Origin: Bacillota bacterium
Lineage (GTDB): Bacteria; Bacillota; Clostridia; Lachnospirales; Cellulosilyticaceae
NCBI GenBank assembly: GCA_023412455.1
Contig: JAEYNQ010000134.1
Location: forward strand, 1-63,794
Direction: 5' to 3'
Length of the DNA: 63,794 bases
The notes beneath the pieces are model-generated. The model had not been told where the DNA came from, did no database searches, and was given only the letters and a program-made list of their open reading frames with translations. The position numbers and the translations under genes are program-made. Shown piece by piece: positions 1 to 8,650 of the stretch (within the stretch, counting starts at the first letter, position 1; each line of letters starts with the position of its first letter).

Positions 1-173
1 TAGACCACGTTAGAACCCAGCTCCCCTATGCTATAGTAGTAGGTGCCATTGCTATTATAGGAGGCTATATTCCTCTTGGATTAGGGTTGCCTATTATTAT
101 GGTTTTACCGTTATCTATCTTATTAACTTTCTTGATTGTTCGCTTTGTAGGAAAGCCTGTAGAGATACCCTAG
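1..173 (+). CDS. NhaC-type Na+/H+ antiporter, C-terminal end (partial)
   Basis: The gene enters from the left edge. The reading frame starting at base 3 gives 56 residues and a TAG stop. The translation begins DHVRTQLPYA and continues as two hydrophobic segments ending in FVGKPVEIP. The DHxRTQLPYA sequence is, from memory, characteristic of the last part of NhaC-family sodium/proton antiporters, which are inner-membrane proteins for sodium and pH homeostasis. Only the last one to two membrane helices are visible, so the family call rests on a short stretch. Confidence 0.6.
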   Translation, partial: DHVRTQLPYAIVVGAIAIIGGYIPLGLGLPIIMVLPLSILLTFLIVRFVGKPVEIP

Positions 174-253
174 TTAAAGAATAGACCAGAGGGGAATCCC
201 CTCTCGTCTCCCCATAGTCCATAAAAGTAGAAACCCACTTTCTATGACTATAG

Positions 254-308
254 AAAAGGTGTAGTTTATCTTTTAGCCCTTAGCGCTTAAAAGTTAAACT
301 ACACCTTT
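254..308. terminator. bidirectional rho-independent terminator
   Basis: A perfect 15-bp inverted repeat (254-268 with 294-308, core AGGTGTAGTTTA) encloses a loop that can itself pair weakly. It has A-runs on one side and T-runs on the other. It sits between the convergent antiporter end (plus) and the glycosyltransferase end (minus), so it can serve both. Confidence 0.85.
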
Positions 309-322
309 TTATGATGAACAAA

Positions 323-1267
323 TTATTTCTTATCCACATTACATGTTGTATCTACAATATAGAGAGGTCTTCCTTTACTTTCATCATACATCCTTCCGAT
401 GTATTCACCTACTATCCCAATAGATACCAGTTGAACGCCTCCTAAAAAAGTGACAACGACCATAAGAGAAGTCCACCCTCTCACAGTAGAAATTCCTGTG
501 GAAAGATAGGCTATCAAAGAATAGATCAAAACGCCTAAAGATACAATGACCGAAACAATGCCAATATTAATAATAAGCTTCAGAGGCTTAGAGGAAAAGG
601 AAAAAATACCATCTAGAGCAAAATGAATCATTTTCTTTAAAGGATACTTTGTCTCTCCTGCAAAACGTGCTTCTCTCTCATATTCTAAAGGTACTTGTTT
701 AAAACCAATCCAGGCCACTAAGCCTCTTAAAAACCGATTGTGTTCAGGTAGAGACTTAATCACATCTGCTACCTTGCGATCAATCAGACGAAAATCACCT
801 GTGTCTACAGGAATAGTCACATCCGTAAGCCATCCTAATAAACGATAAAAAAGCTTAGCCGTAATAAGCTTAAACCAAGTTTCTCCTTTGCGCCTCTTGC
901 GTTTTCCATAAACCACTTCATTTCCTTCCTTCCAAAGCTCTACCATCTTTGGAATGAGTTCAGGTGGGTCTTGTAAATCCGCATCAATAATAACAAGGGC
1001 ATCCCCCTTAGCATAGTCAATACCACAGGATACAGCTGCTTGATGTCCAAAGTTTCTAGAAAAGCTTATGACTTTAACTTTCTTATCCTGCTCCGCCTTC
1101 TCTAATAAAAGAGGAAGGGTTTGATCCTTACTTCCATCATTTACAAAAATAAGTTCATAGTCATAGTCCTTCTCCCTATCCATTACTTGGGTTAAACAAC
1201 TATAACAAGCTTCCACAATTTTTTCCTCAAAATACATGGGTATGATAATCGAAATCAATGATTTCAT
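323..1267 (-). CDS. GtrB/DPM1-like family 2 glycosyltransferase
   Basis: This 314-aa membrane-bound family 2 glycosyltransferase probably transfers a sugar from a nucleotide donor to undecaprenyl phosphate on the cytoplasmic face, feeding cell-envelope glycosylation. The N-terminal GT-A domain opens with SLISIIIPMYFEE. It contains VNDGSKD and the metal/donor motif DADLQDPPELIPK near residues 96-108. Two hydrophobic helices near residues 230-290 are followed by GEYIGRMYDESKGRP, the usual ending of the GtrB/YfdH/CsbB group. The start is supported by a GAGGGGAAGG ribosome site. The exact lipid and sugar cannot be read from sequence. It appears monocistronic. Confidence 0.88.
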   Translation of the reverse strand: MKSLISIIIPMYFEEKIVEACYSCLTQVMDREKDYDYELIFVNDGSKDQTLPLLLEKAEQDKKVKVISFSRNFGHQAAVSCGIDYAKGDALVIIDADLQDPPELIPKMVELWKEGNEVVYGKRKRRKGETWFKLITAKLFYRLLGWLTDVTIPVDTGDFRLIDRKVADVIKSLPEHNRFLRGLVAWIGFKQVPLEYEREARFAGETKYPLKKMIHFALDGIFSFSSKPLKLIINIGIVSVIVSLGVLIYSLIAYLSTGISTVRGWTSLMVVVTFLGGVQLVSIGIVGEYIGRMYDESKGRPLYIVDTTCNVDKK

Positions 1268-1382
1268 ATGCGCCTTCCCCTCTATACAGTTGGTATCTTT
1301 TTCCTCTATCTTAAATATTGCATTTTTCTCCTCATATTATACCATATTTAACTATTTTTTCATTAAGGCGTATAAATAAACC

Positions 1383-1430
1383 AAAAAGGTGCTTACCTTT
1401 TGCGTCTTTTCGCCAGGTAAACACCTTTTT
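1383..1430 (-). terminator. terminator of the GGGtGRT operon
   Basis: Arms 1383-1398 and 1415-1430 pair (AAAAAGGTG..TTACCT with AGGTAA..CACCTTTTT). The hairpin lies just after the stop at 1449 and is followed on the minus strand by a T-rich tract. Confidence 0.8.
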
Positions 1431-1448
1431 ATGCTTCATGCATTATTT

Positions 1449-2450
1449 TTATTTATTCATAGCTTCTTCAATAGCAACAGCTACAGCTACAGTAGCACCT
1501 ACCATTGGGTTGTTACCCATACCGATAAGTCCCATCATTTCTACGTGAGCTGGTACAGATGAAGAACCTGCAAATTGTGCATCTGAGTGCATTCTTCCCA
1601 TAGTATCTGTCATACCATAAGAAGCAGGACCAGCTGCCATGTTATCTGGGTGAAGTGTACGTCCAGTACCACCACCAGATGCTACTGAGAAGTATTTCTT
1701 ACCTTGCTCGATACATTCTTTTTTGTAAGTTCCAGCAACTGGATGTTGGAAACGTGTTGGGTTTGTAGAGTTACCTGTAATGGATACACCTACATTTTCA
1801 AGATGCATAATAGCTACACCTTCACGTACATCGTTTGCTCCGTAGCAACGTACTTTTGCACGTTCACCATTGGAATAAGCGATTTCTTTTACTACTTTTA
1901 CTGCTCCTGTGTAGTAATCGAAGTCTGTTTGTACATATGTAAAACCATTGATACGTGAGATAATCTGAGCAGCATCTTTTCCAAGACCATTTAAGATAAC
2001 CTTTAATGGTTCTTTTCTTACTTTGTTAGCTGATTTAGCAATACCAATAGCCCCTTCAGCTGCTGCAAAGCTTTCATGACCAGCTAAGAAAGCAAAACAT
2101 TTGGTTTCTTCTCTAAGAAGCATAGCTCCTAAATTACCGTGACCAAGACCTACTTTACGGTCATCTGCTACAGAACCTGGGATACAGAAAGCTTGAAGAC
2201 CTTCTCCAATTGCCTCTGCTGCTTCTGCTGCTTTATGACATCCTTTTTTAAGAGCAATAGCTGCACCTAATGTATAAGCCCAAGCTGCATTCTCAAAAGC
2301 AATAGGTTGAATTTCTTTTGTGATTTCATAAGGATCAAATCCTTTTTCTTGACAGATTGCTCTTGCTTCTTCGATATCTTTAAGTCCGTATTTTTCACAG
2401 ACTGCATTAATTTGATTAATTCTTCTATCATAAGACTCAAATAATGGCAT
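1449..2450 (-). CDS. GGGtGRT family protein (function unknown)
   Basis: This 333-aa soluble protein carries the signature GGGTGRT at residues 259-265, which gives the GGGtGRT family its name. It is rich in glycine and alanine and has no signal peptide or membrane segment. Conserved-looking blocks include GNLGAMLLREETKCFAFLAG and MTDTMGRMHSDAQFAG, plus an alanine-rich C-terminal helix. It lies 14 bp downstream of a NifU/IscU-like gene, with its own strong site (GGGAGGTG, 7-nt spacing), so the two are co-transcribed. In clostridia the pair is, to my knowledge, commonly adjacent, but no biochemical function is established. A link to Fe-S metabolism is inferred from the neighbour only. Confidence 0.85.
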   Translation of the reverse strand: MPLFESYDRRINQINAVCEKYGLKDIEEARAICQEKGFDPYEITKEIQPIAFENAAWAYTLGAAIALKKGCHKAAEAAEAIGEGLQAFCIPGSVADDRKVGLGHGNLGAMLLREETKCFAFLAGHESFAAAEGAIGIAKSANKVRKEPLKVILNGLGKDAAQIISRINGFTYVQTDFDYYTGAVKVVKEIAYSNGERAKVRCYGANDVREGVAIMHLENVGVSITGNSTNPTRFQHPVAGTYKKECIEQGKKYFSVASGGGTGRTLHPDNMAAGPASYGMTDTMGRMHSDAQFAGSSSVPAHVEMMGLIGMGNNPMVGATVAVAVAIEEAMNK

Positions 2451-2464
2451 TTTTTGGCACCTCC

Positions 2465-3157
2465 CTATTCCTGTCTTGGGTCAACTGTACGTACAGCTTC
2501 ATCAAATCTGCCGTATTGACCTGTAGCTTTTTCTATTGCTTCGTTTGCATCCATTCCTTTTTTGATCATATCCATCATTTTACCAAAGTGAATGAAACGA
2601 TAACCGATGATTTGATCTTCGCTATCTAAAGCGATTTTTGTAACATAACCTTCGGCCATTTCTAAGTATCTTGGTCCTTTAGCTTTTGTAGAGTACATGG
2701 TACCTACTTGACTACGAAGTCCTTTTCCAAGGTCTTCAAGACCCGCACCGATAGGAAGTCCGCCCTCTGAGAAAGCTGTTTGTGTTCTTCCGTATACAAT
2801 TTGTAAGAAAAGTTCACGCATTGCCGTGTTAATGGCATCACACACTAAGTCTGTATTTAATGCTTCAAGAATTGTTTTGCCTGTGAGGATTTCTGCTGCC
2901 ATTGCTGCAGAGTGTGTCATACCTGAACAACCGATTGTTTCAACAAGAGCTTCCTCAATAACACCATCTTTTACGTTAAGAGTAAGTTTGCAACCACCTT
3001 GTTGTGGAGCACACCAGCCAATACCATGTGTAAGGCCGCTAATATCTTTAATTTCTTTTGCTTGTACCCATTTTCCTTCTTCTGGAATGGGTGCTGGACC
3101 GTGGTTCGCACCTTTAGTGATTGGGCACATTTGTTCTACTTCATGTGAATAAATCAT
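2465..3157 (-). CDS. NifU/IscU-like iron-sulfur scaffold protein
   Basis: This 230-aa protein has a NifU N-terminal-like fold. Cysteines that could hold a cluster are C49 (GWCAP), C56 (GGC), C77 (ETIGCSGMTHSAA, equivalent to the GCG..S loop of IscU) and C106 (LVCDAI). The C-terminal part (after about 150) is an extension beyond ordinary IscU. No cysteine desulfurase or suf genes are nearby, so it is not a standard isc/suf operon. The start is ATG at 3157 because AAAGGAG is then 8 nt away; the ATG at 3163 would be only 2 nt from it. A perfect sigma-A promoter precedes it. The partner is the GGGtGRT protein. Confidence 0.82.
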   Translation of the reverse strand: MIYSHEVEQMCPITKGANHGPAPIPEEGKWVQAKEIKDISGLTHGIGWCAPQQGGCKLTLNVKDGVIEEALVETIGCSGMTHSAAMAAEILTGKTILEALNTDLVCDAINTAMRELFLQIVYGRTQTAFSEGGLPIGAGLEDLGKGLRSQVGTMYSTKAKGPRYLEMAEGYVTKIALDSEDQIIGYRFIHFGKMMDMIKKGMDANEAIEKATGQYGRFDEAVRTVDPRQE

Positions 3158-3227
3158 TATCATGACTCCTTTCCACTCTATATATTTAAAGATTCCTCTT
3201 TAAATCAAAAATTTAACATACAACCTT

Positions 3228-3256
3228 ATTGTATAGGTGGATAAGTAATATGTCAA
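3228..3256 (-). promoter_or_regulatory. sigma-A promoter of the scaffold/GGGtGRT operon
   Basis: On the minus strand TTGACA (3256-3251), a 17-nt spacer and TACAAT (3233-3228) lie about 70 bp upstream of the start codon. The -35 is perfect and the -10 is one base from consensus. Confidence 0.8.
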
Positions 3257-3436
3257 TATTTATCAATTAGTAAAACTTAAAAATGATAGACTTTATAATC
3301 CCCTGTCAAATCTTCTAGATTATGCCTTGTAGCTATTCCCTACCTCCCTTTTTTATGGCTTTTACTAATAAGATAGACTTTTCTTGCAGTCTTCCTTTTT
3401 CATACCACTGATTTTAACTGGAAGCTGTTTTATAAA

Positions 3437-3464
3437 ATATGTTGGGAGTTCTATCTCATATACT
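3437..3464 (+). promoter_or_regulatory. candidate sporulation-type (sigma-E/G-like) promoter of sleC
   Basis: Within the 357-bp gap upstream of sleC (3164-3520) the sequence ATA, 17 nt, CATATACT resembles the ATA-N16-CATACAxT pattern of sigma-E-type promoters. It lies 57 bp before the start codon. Expression of sleC in the sporulating cell would fit, but the match is loose. I see nothing else recognisable between 3260 and 3436. Confidence 0.35.
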
Positions 3465-3520
3465 TCTTTCATATATTATAGATAACCTATTATTTCATAA
3501 AACAAAGAAAGGAAAAACTT

Positions 3521-4807
3521 ATGACTCATGGTACTTATCCCCCTATACTTTCTCGTCAAAACACAGGTTCTCTTATTGTAGAAACAACCAATAACCTATT
3601 AAGTGGCCCACGAACACCTATCCCTGACGTACTGGTTACGATTAAAGAAATTGCTCCTAATGGAGATGAAAAGATTTATGCGCAGCTTACTACGAATGAA
3701 GTAGGTCAAACTGAAGTCCTTGAACTGATTACACCTCCTCTGGATTACAGCTTAGAGCCTCTTAATACCAATCAGCCCTATTCCACTTATCGCATTGAAA
3801 CCACTTCTCCTGAATATGTAGATGCCGTCATCAATGGTACCCAGGTCTTTCCTGATACCCAGTCTATTCAACCCATTGCGCTTGAACCTGCCCGCTATTT
3901 AAAGAGGCAACTATTTGAAGAGATTATCATTGGCCCTGCCAGACTCTTTGGCAATTATCCTCCTAAAATTCCTGAATTAGAGATTAAACCCATTTTGCCT
4001 GGTAGTGGGTTTATTGTCCTTGACCGTGTCATTGTTCCTGAATTCGTCATTGTTCATGCCGGTTTACCTACTGATAATAGTGCCCCTAATTATACCGTTC
4101 CTTTTACCGATTATATTGCCAATGTAGCAAGTTCTGAAATCTATCCTACTTGGCCTAGTGAAACCATACGTGCTAATGTCATTGCTATTACTTCCTTTAC
4201 CCTTAACCGTGTTTTCACCGAATGGTATCGTAATCAAGGTAAAAACTTCACCATCACCAATTCTACGGCTTATGACCATGCCTTTTTCTTTGGTCGAAAT
4301 ATTTTTGATACCATTGTACCTATTGTAGCAGATGTCTTTACCACTTATGTCAAAAGACCAGGTGTCACTCAGCCACTCCTTACCCAATATTGTGATGGCA
4401 TTCAATCTCAGTGTCCTAACTGGATGACCCAATGGGGAAGTAAGGATCTAGGAGATGCAGGCTTCACAGCCGAACAAATCCTGAGAAATTTCTACGGGGA
4501 TATAGAATTACCTACTGCCCCAGAAGTAGAGGGAATTCCTGAGTCCTATCCTGGTACACCTTTAAGATTAGGTGATACGGGGCCTAATGTACGTACTATT
4601 CAAGAGCAACTTAATCGCATTAGTAACAACTATCCTCTTATTCCTAAAGTCGCTGCAAATGGTACTTTTGACGAGCGTACGGAAGAAGCTGTAAGGACCT
4701 TCCAACAAATTTTTCATCTCCCTCAAGATGGTGTTGTGGGCCGTAATACTTGGTACAAAATTTCACAAATCTATGTGGCTGTTACGCGAATTGGAGAGCT
4801 CAGCTAA
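3521..4807 (+). CDS. sleC: spore cortex-lytic enzyme, pro-SleC-like
   Basis: This 428-aa protein resembles the clostridial cortex hydrolase SleC, which is stored inactive in the dormant spore and cut by Csp proteases at germination. Residues 1 to about 150 form the pre/pro region, starting with a transthyretin-like stretch (VLVTIKEIAPNGD). The middle domain (about 165-330) is SpoIID-like: SSEIYPTWPSETIRAN has the likely catalytic Glu206, followed by FTLNRVFTEWYR and a CDGIQSQCP segment. Residues 345-420 are a peptidoglycan-binding domain (LRLGDTGPNVRTIQEQLN...DGVVGRNTW). No classical signal peptide is seen, as expected for a protein made inside the sporangium. The ribosome site is AAAGGAA. 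The four csp genes lie 4.7 kb downstream on the other strand. Confidence 0.88.
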   Translation: MTHGTYPPILSRQNTGSLIVETTNNLLSGPRTPIPDVLVTIKEIAPNGDEKIYAQLTTNEVGQTEVLELITPPLDYSLEPLNTNQPYSTYRIETTSPEYVDAVINGTQVFPDTQSIQPIALEPARYLKRQLFEEIIIGPARLFGNYPPKIPELEIKPILPGSGFIVLDRVIVPEFVIVHAGLPTDNSAPNYTVPFTDYIANVASSEIYPTWPSETIRANVIAITSFTLNRVFTEWYRNQGKNFTITNSTAYDHAFFFGRNIFDTIVPIVADVFTTYVKRPGVTQPLLTQYCDGIQSQCPNWMTQWGSKDLGDAGFTAEQILRNFYGDIELPTAPEVEGIPESYPGTPLRLGDTGPNVRTIQEQLNRISNNYPLIPKVAANGTFDERTEEAVRTFQQIFHLPQDGVVGRNTWYKISQIYVAVTRIGELS

Positions 4808-4846
4808 CTCCTTTGCTTTTACTGTGACCTCATCATTTATCCAACT

Positions 4847-4908
4847 AAAAAGAGTGCTTCCTTCACTCTTGGCCTTTTTAGCTAAGAATAGGGGTAAGCA
4901 CTCTTTTT
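4847..4908. terminator. bidirectional terminator between sleC and the ABC cassette
   Basis: AAAAAGAGTGCTT (4847-4859) pairs perfectly with AAGCACTCTTTTT (4896-4908). It is placed between two convergent genes. Confidence 0.8.
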
Positions 4909-4911
4909 ACT

Positions 4912-6279
4912 TTATTCTGTTTTGATTGCTGTTAATGCAGAAAGCTTCATAGCTCTTCTAGCAGGTAAATACCCTGAAATCAGTCCAATGAATGTAGAGA
5001 ATAGGATAGCTCCTAGTGCAAGCCATATAGGAATAACTGAAACTTGAGTGGTATCATACATTCCAATTATGCCGGCAATTCCCCCTCCTACTGTATTAAT
5101 AACGAGGGATATTCCATAGGAAAATAAAACACCTATGCTACCTCCAATAGCGCCAATTAAAATAGCTTCAATAAGAAACATCTTCTTAATGTCTATAATT
5201 TTAGCGCCAATCACTTTCATAATCCCTATTTCACGGGTACGTTCATAAATACTCATCATCATAGTATTGGCAATACCAATAGCTGCTACAAATAGAGACA
5301 CTGCTCCAATGCCACCTAGAGCCATTTGTATGCCTCCCGAGATTTTTTTCATTTGGGTTAGGTCATCCATGGAGCTATAGGCATAATAACCTAAGCCCTT
5401 AATTTGTTCTTGTACCTCCAATACCTTATTGCGATCATTTACTTTTACCTTTACTTCTTGATAGATGCCTTTTTTATTTTGTTGCCCTCCCCAACTATTG
5501 CCTCCCGTGGTATTTTGTTTACCATTAAGCTTTTCTAAATATTTCTTTTTCTGAACCACTAAAGTATCAAAAATCTCCCGTGGAATATAAATATTACGTG
5601 AAACCTCCCAGTTATCTTCGGCTAACATTCCAACGACCTTAAATTCAGTAGCCTTAGGTACTTTTATCTTATTCCCCTCTGGATCTTTTAGAAGGGCTTT
5701 CCCTGTCTCATAATCAAACAGTGTAACCTCAAGGCTCATTTTATCTTCTTCCGTTTTTATTGGAAGAGCTTCCTGTTGGGTTCTCCAGTTAAAACGCTTA
5801 CCAATCTTAGTAAAATCGTAAGCAAGCCCTCCCCCCATGACCATACTGGTTTTTTCACCTTCATCTAATAATCTTCCCTCTACCGTTTTGTAACCTAAAG
5901 CAACCATATCTTCAGGATCCATGGCATACACTTGTATCTCATAGTTACTCCGATATTTATCAAAGGTCACATAAAAAGAATCGCTTATAATAGGAACAAC
6001 TCTTTCTACATTAGCTAATTTTTTAAACCCTTCTATAGCCTTATCATCTAACTTAGGGGCATTGGGATCATCATAGTTATTACCACTTACTGAAATAGTT
6101 GTTAGACTCCCCATCTGCATAATTTGCTTTTCAAAATTGCGATCCATGGCAATGCCTAGAGAGAGCATAAGAATAATGGAAGAAGCCCCAATAATAACAC
6201 CTAATACAGTTAGTAATGTTCTTACTTTACGTCGCCACAAATTTCTAATACTCATTTCAACTAAATCAATCGTCTTCAT
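4912..6279 (-). CDS. MacB-type ABC transporter permease (FtsX domain)
   Basis: This permease has the MacB architecture: one N-terminal helix (LTVLGVIIGASSIILML), a long extracellular domain, then three C-terminal helices in an FtsX domain with the ERTREIGIMKVIGAK signature. About 455 aa. It is the last gene of a three-gene unit with an ATPase and a CARDB-like protein, and overlaps the latter by 14 bp, which suggests translational coupling. ATG at 6279 is preferred over the TTG one codon earlier. MacB-type systems usually transmit mechanical force or export peptides and antibiotics rather than import solutes; the substrate here is unknown. Confidence 0.88.
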   Translation of the reverse strand: MKTIDLVEMSIRNLWRRKVRTLLTVLGVIIGASSIILMLSLGIAMDRNFEKQIMQMGSLTTISVSGNNYDDPNAPKLDDKAIEGFKKLANVERVVPIISDSFYVTFDKYRSNYEIQVYAMDPEDMVALGYKTVEGRLLDEGEKTSMVMGGGLAYDFTKIGKRFNWRTQQEALPIKTEEDKMSLEVTLFDYETGKALLKDPEGNKIKVPKATEFKVVGMLAEDNWEVSRNIYIPREIFDTLVVQKKKYLEKLNGKQNTTGGNSWGGQQNKKGIYQEVKVKVNDRNKVLEVQEQIKGLGYYAYSSMDDLTQMKKISGGIQMALGGIGAVSLFVAAIGIANTMMMSIYERTREIGIMKVIGAKIIDIKKMFLIEAILIGAIGGSIGVLFSYGISLVINTVGGGIAGIIGMYDTTQVSVIPIWLALGAILFSTFIGLISGYLPARRAMKLSALTAIKTE

Positions 6280-8650
6280 CAAGCATCATCTTTTCTTTTT
6301 TAGCCTTGCGTTTTTTAAGCACTACCACACTTACAATAAGAGCAACTAAAACACCTAGTCCTAAACCTATAAGGAGTGGCCATTTGGCTATGGATTGCTG
6401 TGGCATCCTATCCATACCTTGGTCCATCCCTGGGTCTTCTGGCATCATCATTTCTGCTACTTCAAAGCTAAATTCTTTTATTACCTGTTTTGCTTCACCT
6501 GTAGATTCTTCATATTCAATAATGACGTTTCCTGTAAGTGTCCCTGCCCTATCAGGAATAAGGGTGGGGGCATAATTCTCAGTCATCTGCTTTTCAAAGC
6601 TTCCAATATACATTTTGTTTTCTTGAACAGTAAAGCCTTCTCCTTCGATATATACCATGACATTGGTAATATCCGTTTTCCCTGTATTATAGAGAGTAGC
6701 ATTAAAATAGGAAGGCATACCTACTTGGCCTGGATCAACTTGTACATCGCCTATTTCAATTTGTGTTACTTGTTCAACAGGAATTCCAATACTCTCTGTT
6801 GGTTTGAATTCGTTTCCCTTATCGTCCTCATATTCCATTTCTAAGGTAACTTCATAGGTTTTAGGTTTAGCCGTTGGAATCGTATAGAGGGTAATGGTTT
6901 TATTCACTGTTTCACCTGGCGCTAACTCTGCAATAAAAAATGTATTGCTGGCTCCTACAGGTGTAAATACATTCCCTGCATCATTTTCACCTTGTTCAAT
7001 GACTTTTAAACTGGCTTTAAAGTTATGGACTGTTTCAAGTTTATGGGTGTTTAAAAAGCCTATGTTTAAATTAAAGTTTTGCCCTGCTTTAACGATAGTA
7101 GGCTCTACTTTATACTCTCCAATAATTATTTTAGGGCCACCTTTTTTAGTGCCATCCGTCTTATCATCTTCTTCATCTTTTTCTGGATTACTAATGGTCA
7201 CACTTCCAAATTGATTGATGGTAAGGCGTTTTTCACCTGTTCCATATTCAACAGCCACTTCAATAGGATGGGCACTACTTACTGCTGCTCTTGTAGCTGC
7301 TAAAGTAACGGTATATTCCTTTTTCTCTCCTGCTTTAAGCTTAGAAACAGAAAAAACATTTTGAGATTTAGGAACAATCCCCTCATCTCCCTTTACAGTA
7401 ATACGCAAATTTTGAGCGCCTTCAGGGGCTGAAATGGCAAAACTAACATTAAAGTTTTCATTCACTCCAAATACACCATTAGGAGAAGTCACATGACCAA
7501 TGACTACATCAGAAGAAACACTTGGCAATGCTGTTGTGGCAAGATAAATGGTCTGAGTATCCTTTATTTCTTCGCCTAAAGAATTTAAAAAGGTCAAGTT
7601 CACTTTAACAGGTACAATGGAAGCAGTTACTTCACTATTGACATTAAGCTTTAAGGTCCATGTCTTACTTTCCTTGGCATTAAGGACTTGTAGATGCTTT
7701 ACATTGCTTCCACCTACAATAGCTACCTTATCTGACTCTACCTCTATGCGAATGTTTTTAGCGGGACGTTCCCCTACATTATTAAGAATAATGGTGGTAT
7801 CTTGTGCTATGCCTGGTCTAAATACCTTGTCCTCTTCTGTACTAACTTCTATAACAGAAGGCATCACATGACTATCTACTTGGAGGTTAACAGGAAAAGA
7901 GACGCCATTGACAATGGCTGTTGCTTTATAAACCTTTGCCTTGACTTCCTTATCTACTTCGATGGAAAAAGAAGCTGACTTGATTTCCTTAGCTTGAATT
8001 TGAGGAATGGTGGCCTCTTCTGTTTTGATTTTAATGCCCTCTACTTTTTCATCTAATTGCAATTGTACTTTTACATTTTTTAAAGTTGTTTTACTTGTAT
8101 TGATAACCTTTACTTGTACATTTTGAGTGGCATCAGTTTTTACTAAAATATTGTTACTATCATCTACTTTAATAAGCCCTTGAGTTTCAGCAGTTGTCAT
8201 AGCATTTAGTGTAAAATCTTTGCTAATATAACTTGGTACACCACCTTTTTGGTCTGTATAAATACCAACACTAATTTCTTTACTCCCACCCTCATATTTA
8301 AGTCCACTTATTTTTACTTGCCTTGGAAATGTATTGGGGGATGTATTGACATAATCTACACTAAAACTCATATTATCAGTATTGATTCCACCACCACTTA
8401 CAACAACTGCATTTTCCTTTTCCATACCCGTTTTAATATCTTGATCTATATTCCCTTCAGCTAGCGATAGGTTTACTGTAAGAGAAAAAGTATCTCCTGG
8501 ATAAATATAGGATGTCCCTTGTGAAATACTTCCTATGTATTCTGTATCCGTTTCTATTGCCATTGTTGGGATAACTGTCATGGGTAATAGCAATATAAAA
8601 CACATGACCCAACTCATTAATTTATTACTCCACTTCTTCTTTTTGTTCAT
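6266..8650 (-). CDS. secreted, membrane-anchored CARDB-like repeat protein of the ABC cassette
   Basis: This 794-aa surface protein has a signal peptide (MNKKKKWSNKLMSWVMCFILLLP, cleavage after about TMA at 31). It continues as a series of beta-rich modules resembling CARDB/COG1361 domains (recurring blocks such as VNTSKTTLKNVKVQLQL, LNNVGERPAKNIRIEVES, LYNTGKTDITNVMVYIEG). It ends in a helix near residues 758-778 and a lysine-rich tail, so the bulk faces outside. A charged hinge KDEEDDKTDGTKKGG divides two halves. The start overlaps the ATPase gene by 26 bp and its end overlaps the permease gene. This suggests it is the extracellular partner of the transporter. What it binds is not known. 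Confidence 0.8.
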   Translation of the reverse strand: MNKKKKWSNKLMSWVMCFILLLPMTVIPTMAIETDTEYIGSISQGTSYIYPGDTFSLTVNLSLAEGNIDQDIKTGMEKENAVVVSGGGINTDNMSFSVDYVNTSPNTFPRQVKISGLKYEGGSKEISVGIYTDQKGGVPSYISKDFTLNAMTTAETQGLIKVDDSNNILVKTDATQNVQVKVINTSKTTLKNVKVQLQLDEKVEGIKIKTEEATIPQIQAKEIKSASFSIEVDKEVKAKVYKATAIVNGVSFPVNLQVDSHVMPSVIEVSTEEDKVFRPGIAQDTTIILNNVGERPAKNIRIEVESDKVAIVGGSNVKHLQVLNAKESKTWTLKLNVNSEVTASIVPVKVNLTFLNSLGEEIKDTQTIYLATTALPSVSSDVVIGHVTSPNGVFGVNENFNVSFAISAPEGAQNLRITVKGDEGIVPKSQNVFSVSKLKAGEKKEYTVTLAATRAAVSSAHPIEVAVEYGTGEKRLTINQFGSVTISNPEKDEEDDKTDGTKKGGPKIIIGEYKVEPTIVKAGQNFNLNIGFLNTHKLETVHNFKASLKVIEQGENDAGNVFTPVGASNTFFIAELAPGETVNKTITLYTIPTAKPKTYEVTLEMEYEDDKGNEFKPTESIGIPVEQVTQIEIGDVQVDPGQVGMPSYFNATLYNTGKTDITNVMVYIEGEGFTVQENKMYIGSFEKQMTENYAPTLIPDRAGTLTGNVIIEYEESTGEAKQVIKEFSFEVAEMMMPEDPGMDQGMDRMPQQSIAKWPLLIGLGLGVLVALIVSVVVLKKRKAKKEKMMLDEDD

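Noticed and set aside
1704..1958. Cys/Tyr-rich plus-strand frame opposite the GGGtGRT gene
   Set aside because: Antisense of a well supported coding region with no start signals.
4064..4432. minus-strand frame inside sleC
   Set aside because: Antisense shadow of a gene with clear domain motifs; no ribosome site.
5500..5530. possible frameshift within the ABC permease around the Gly/Asn-rich stretch
   Set aside because: The frame stays open through the region and the FtsX domain follows in frame; the stretch is a low-complexity loop.
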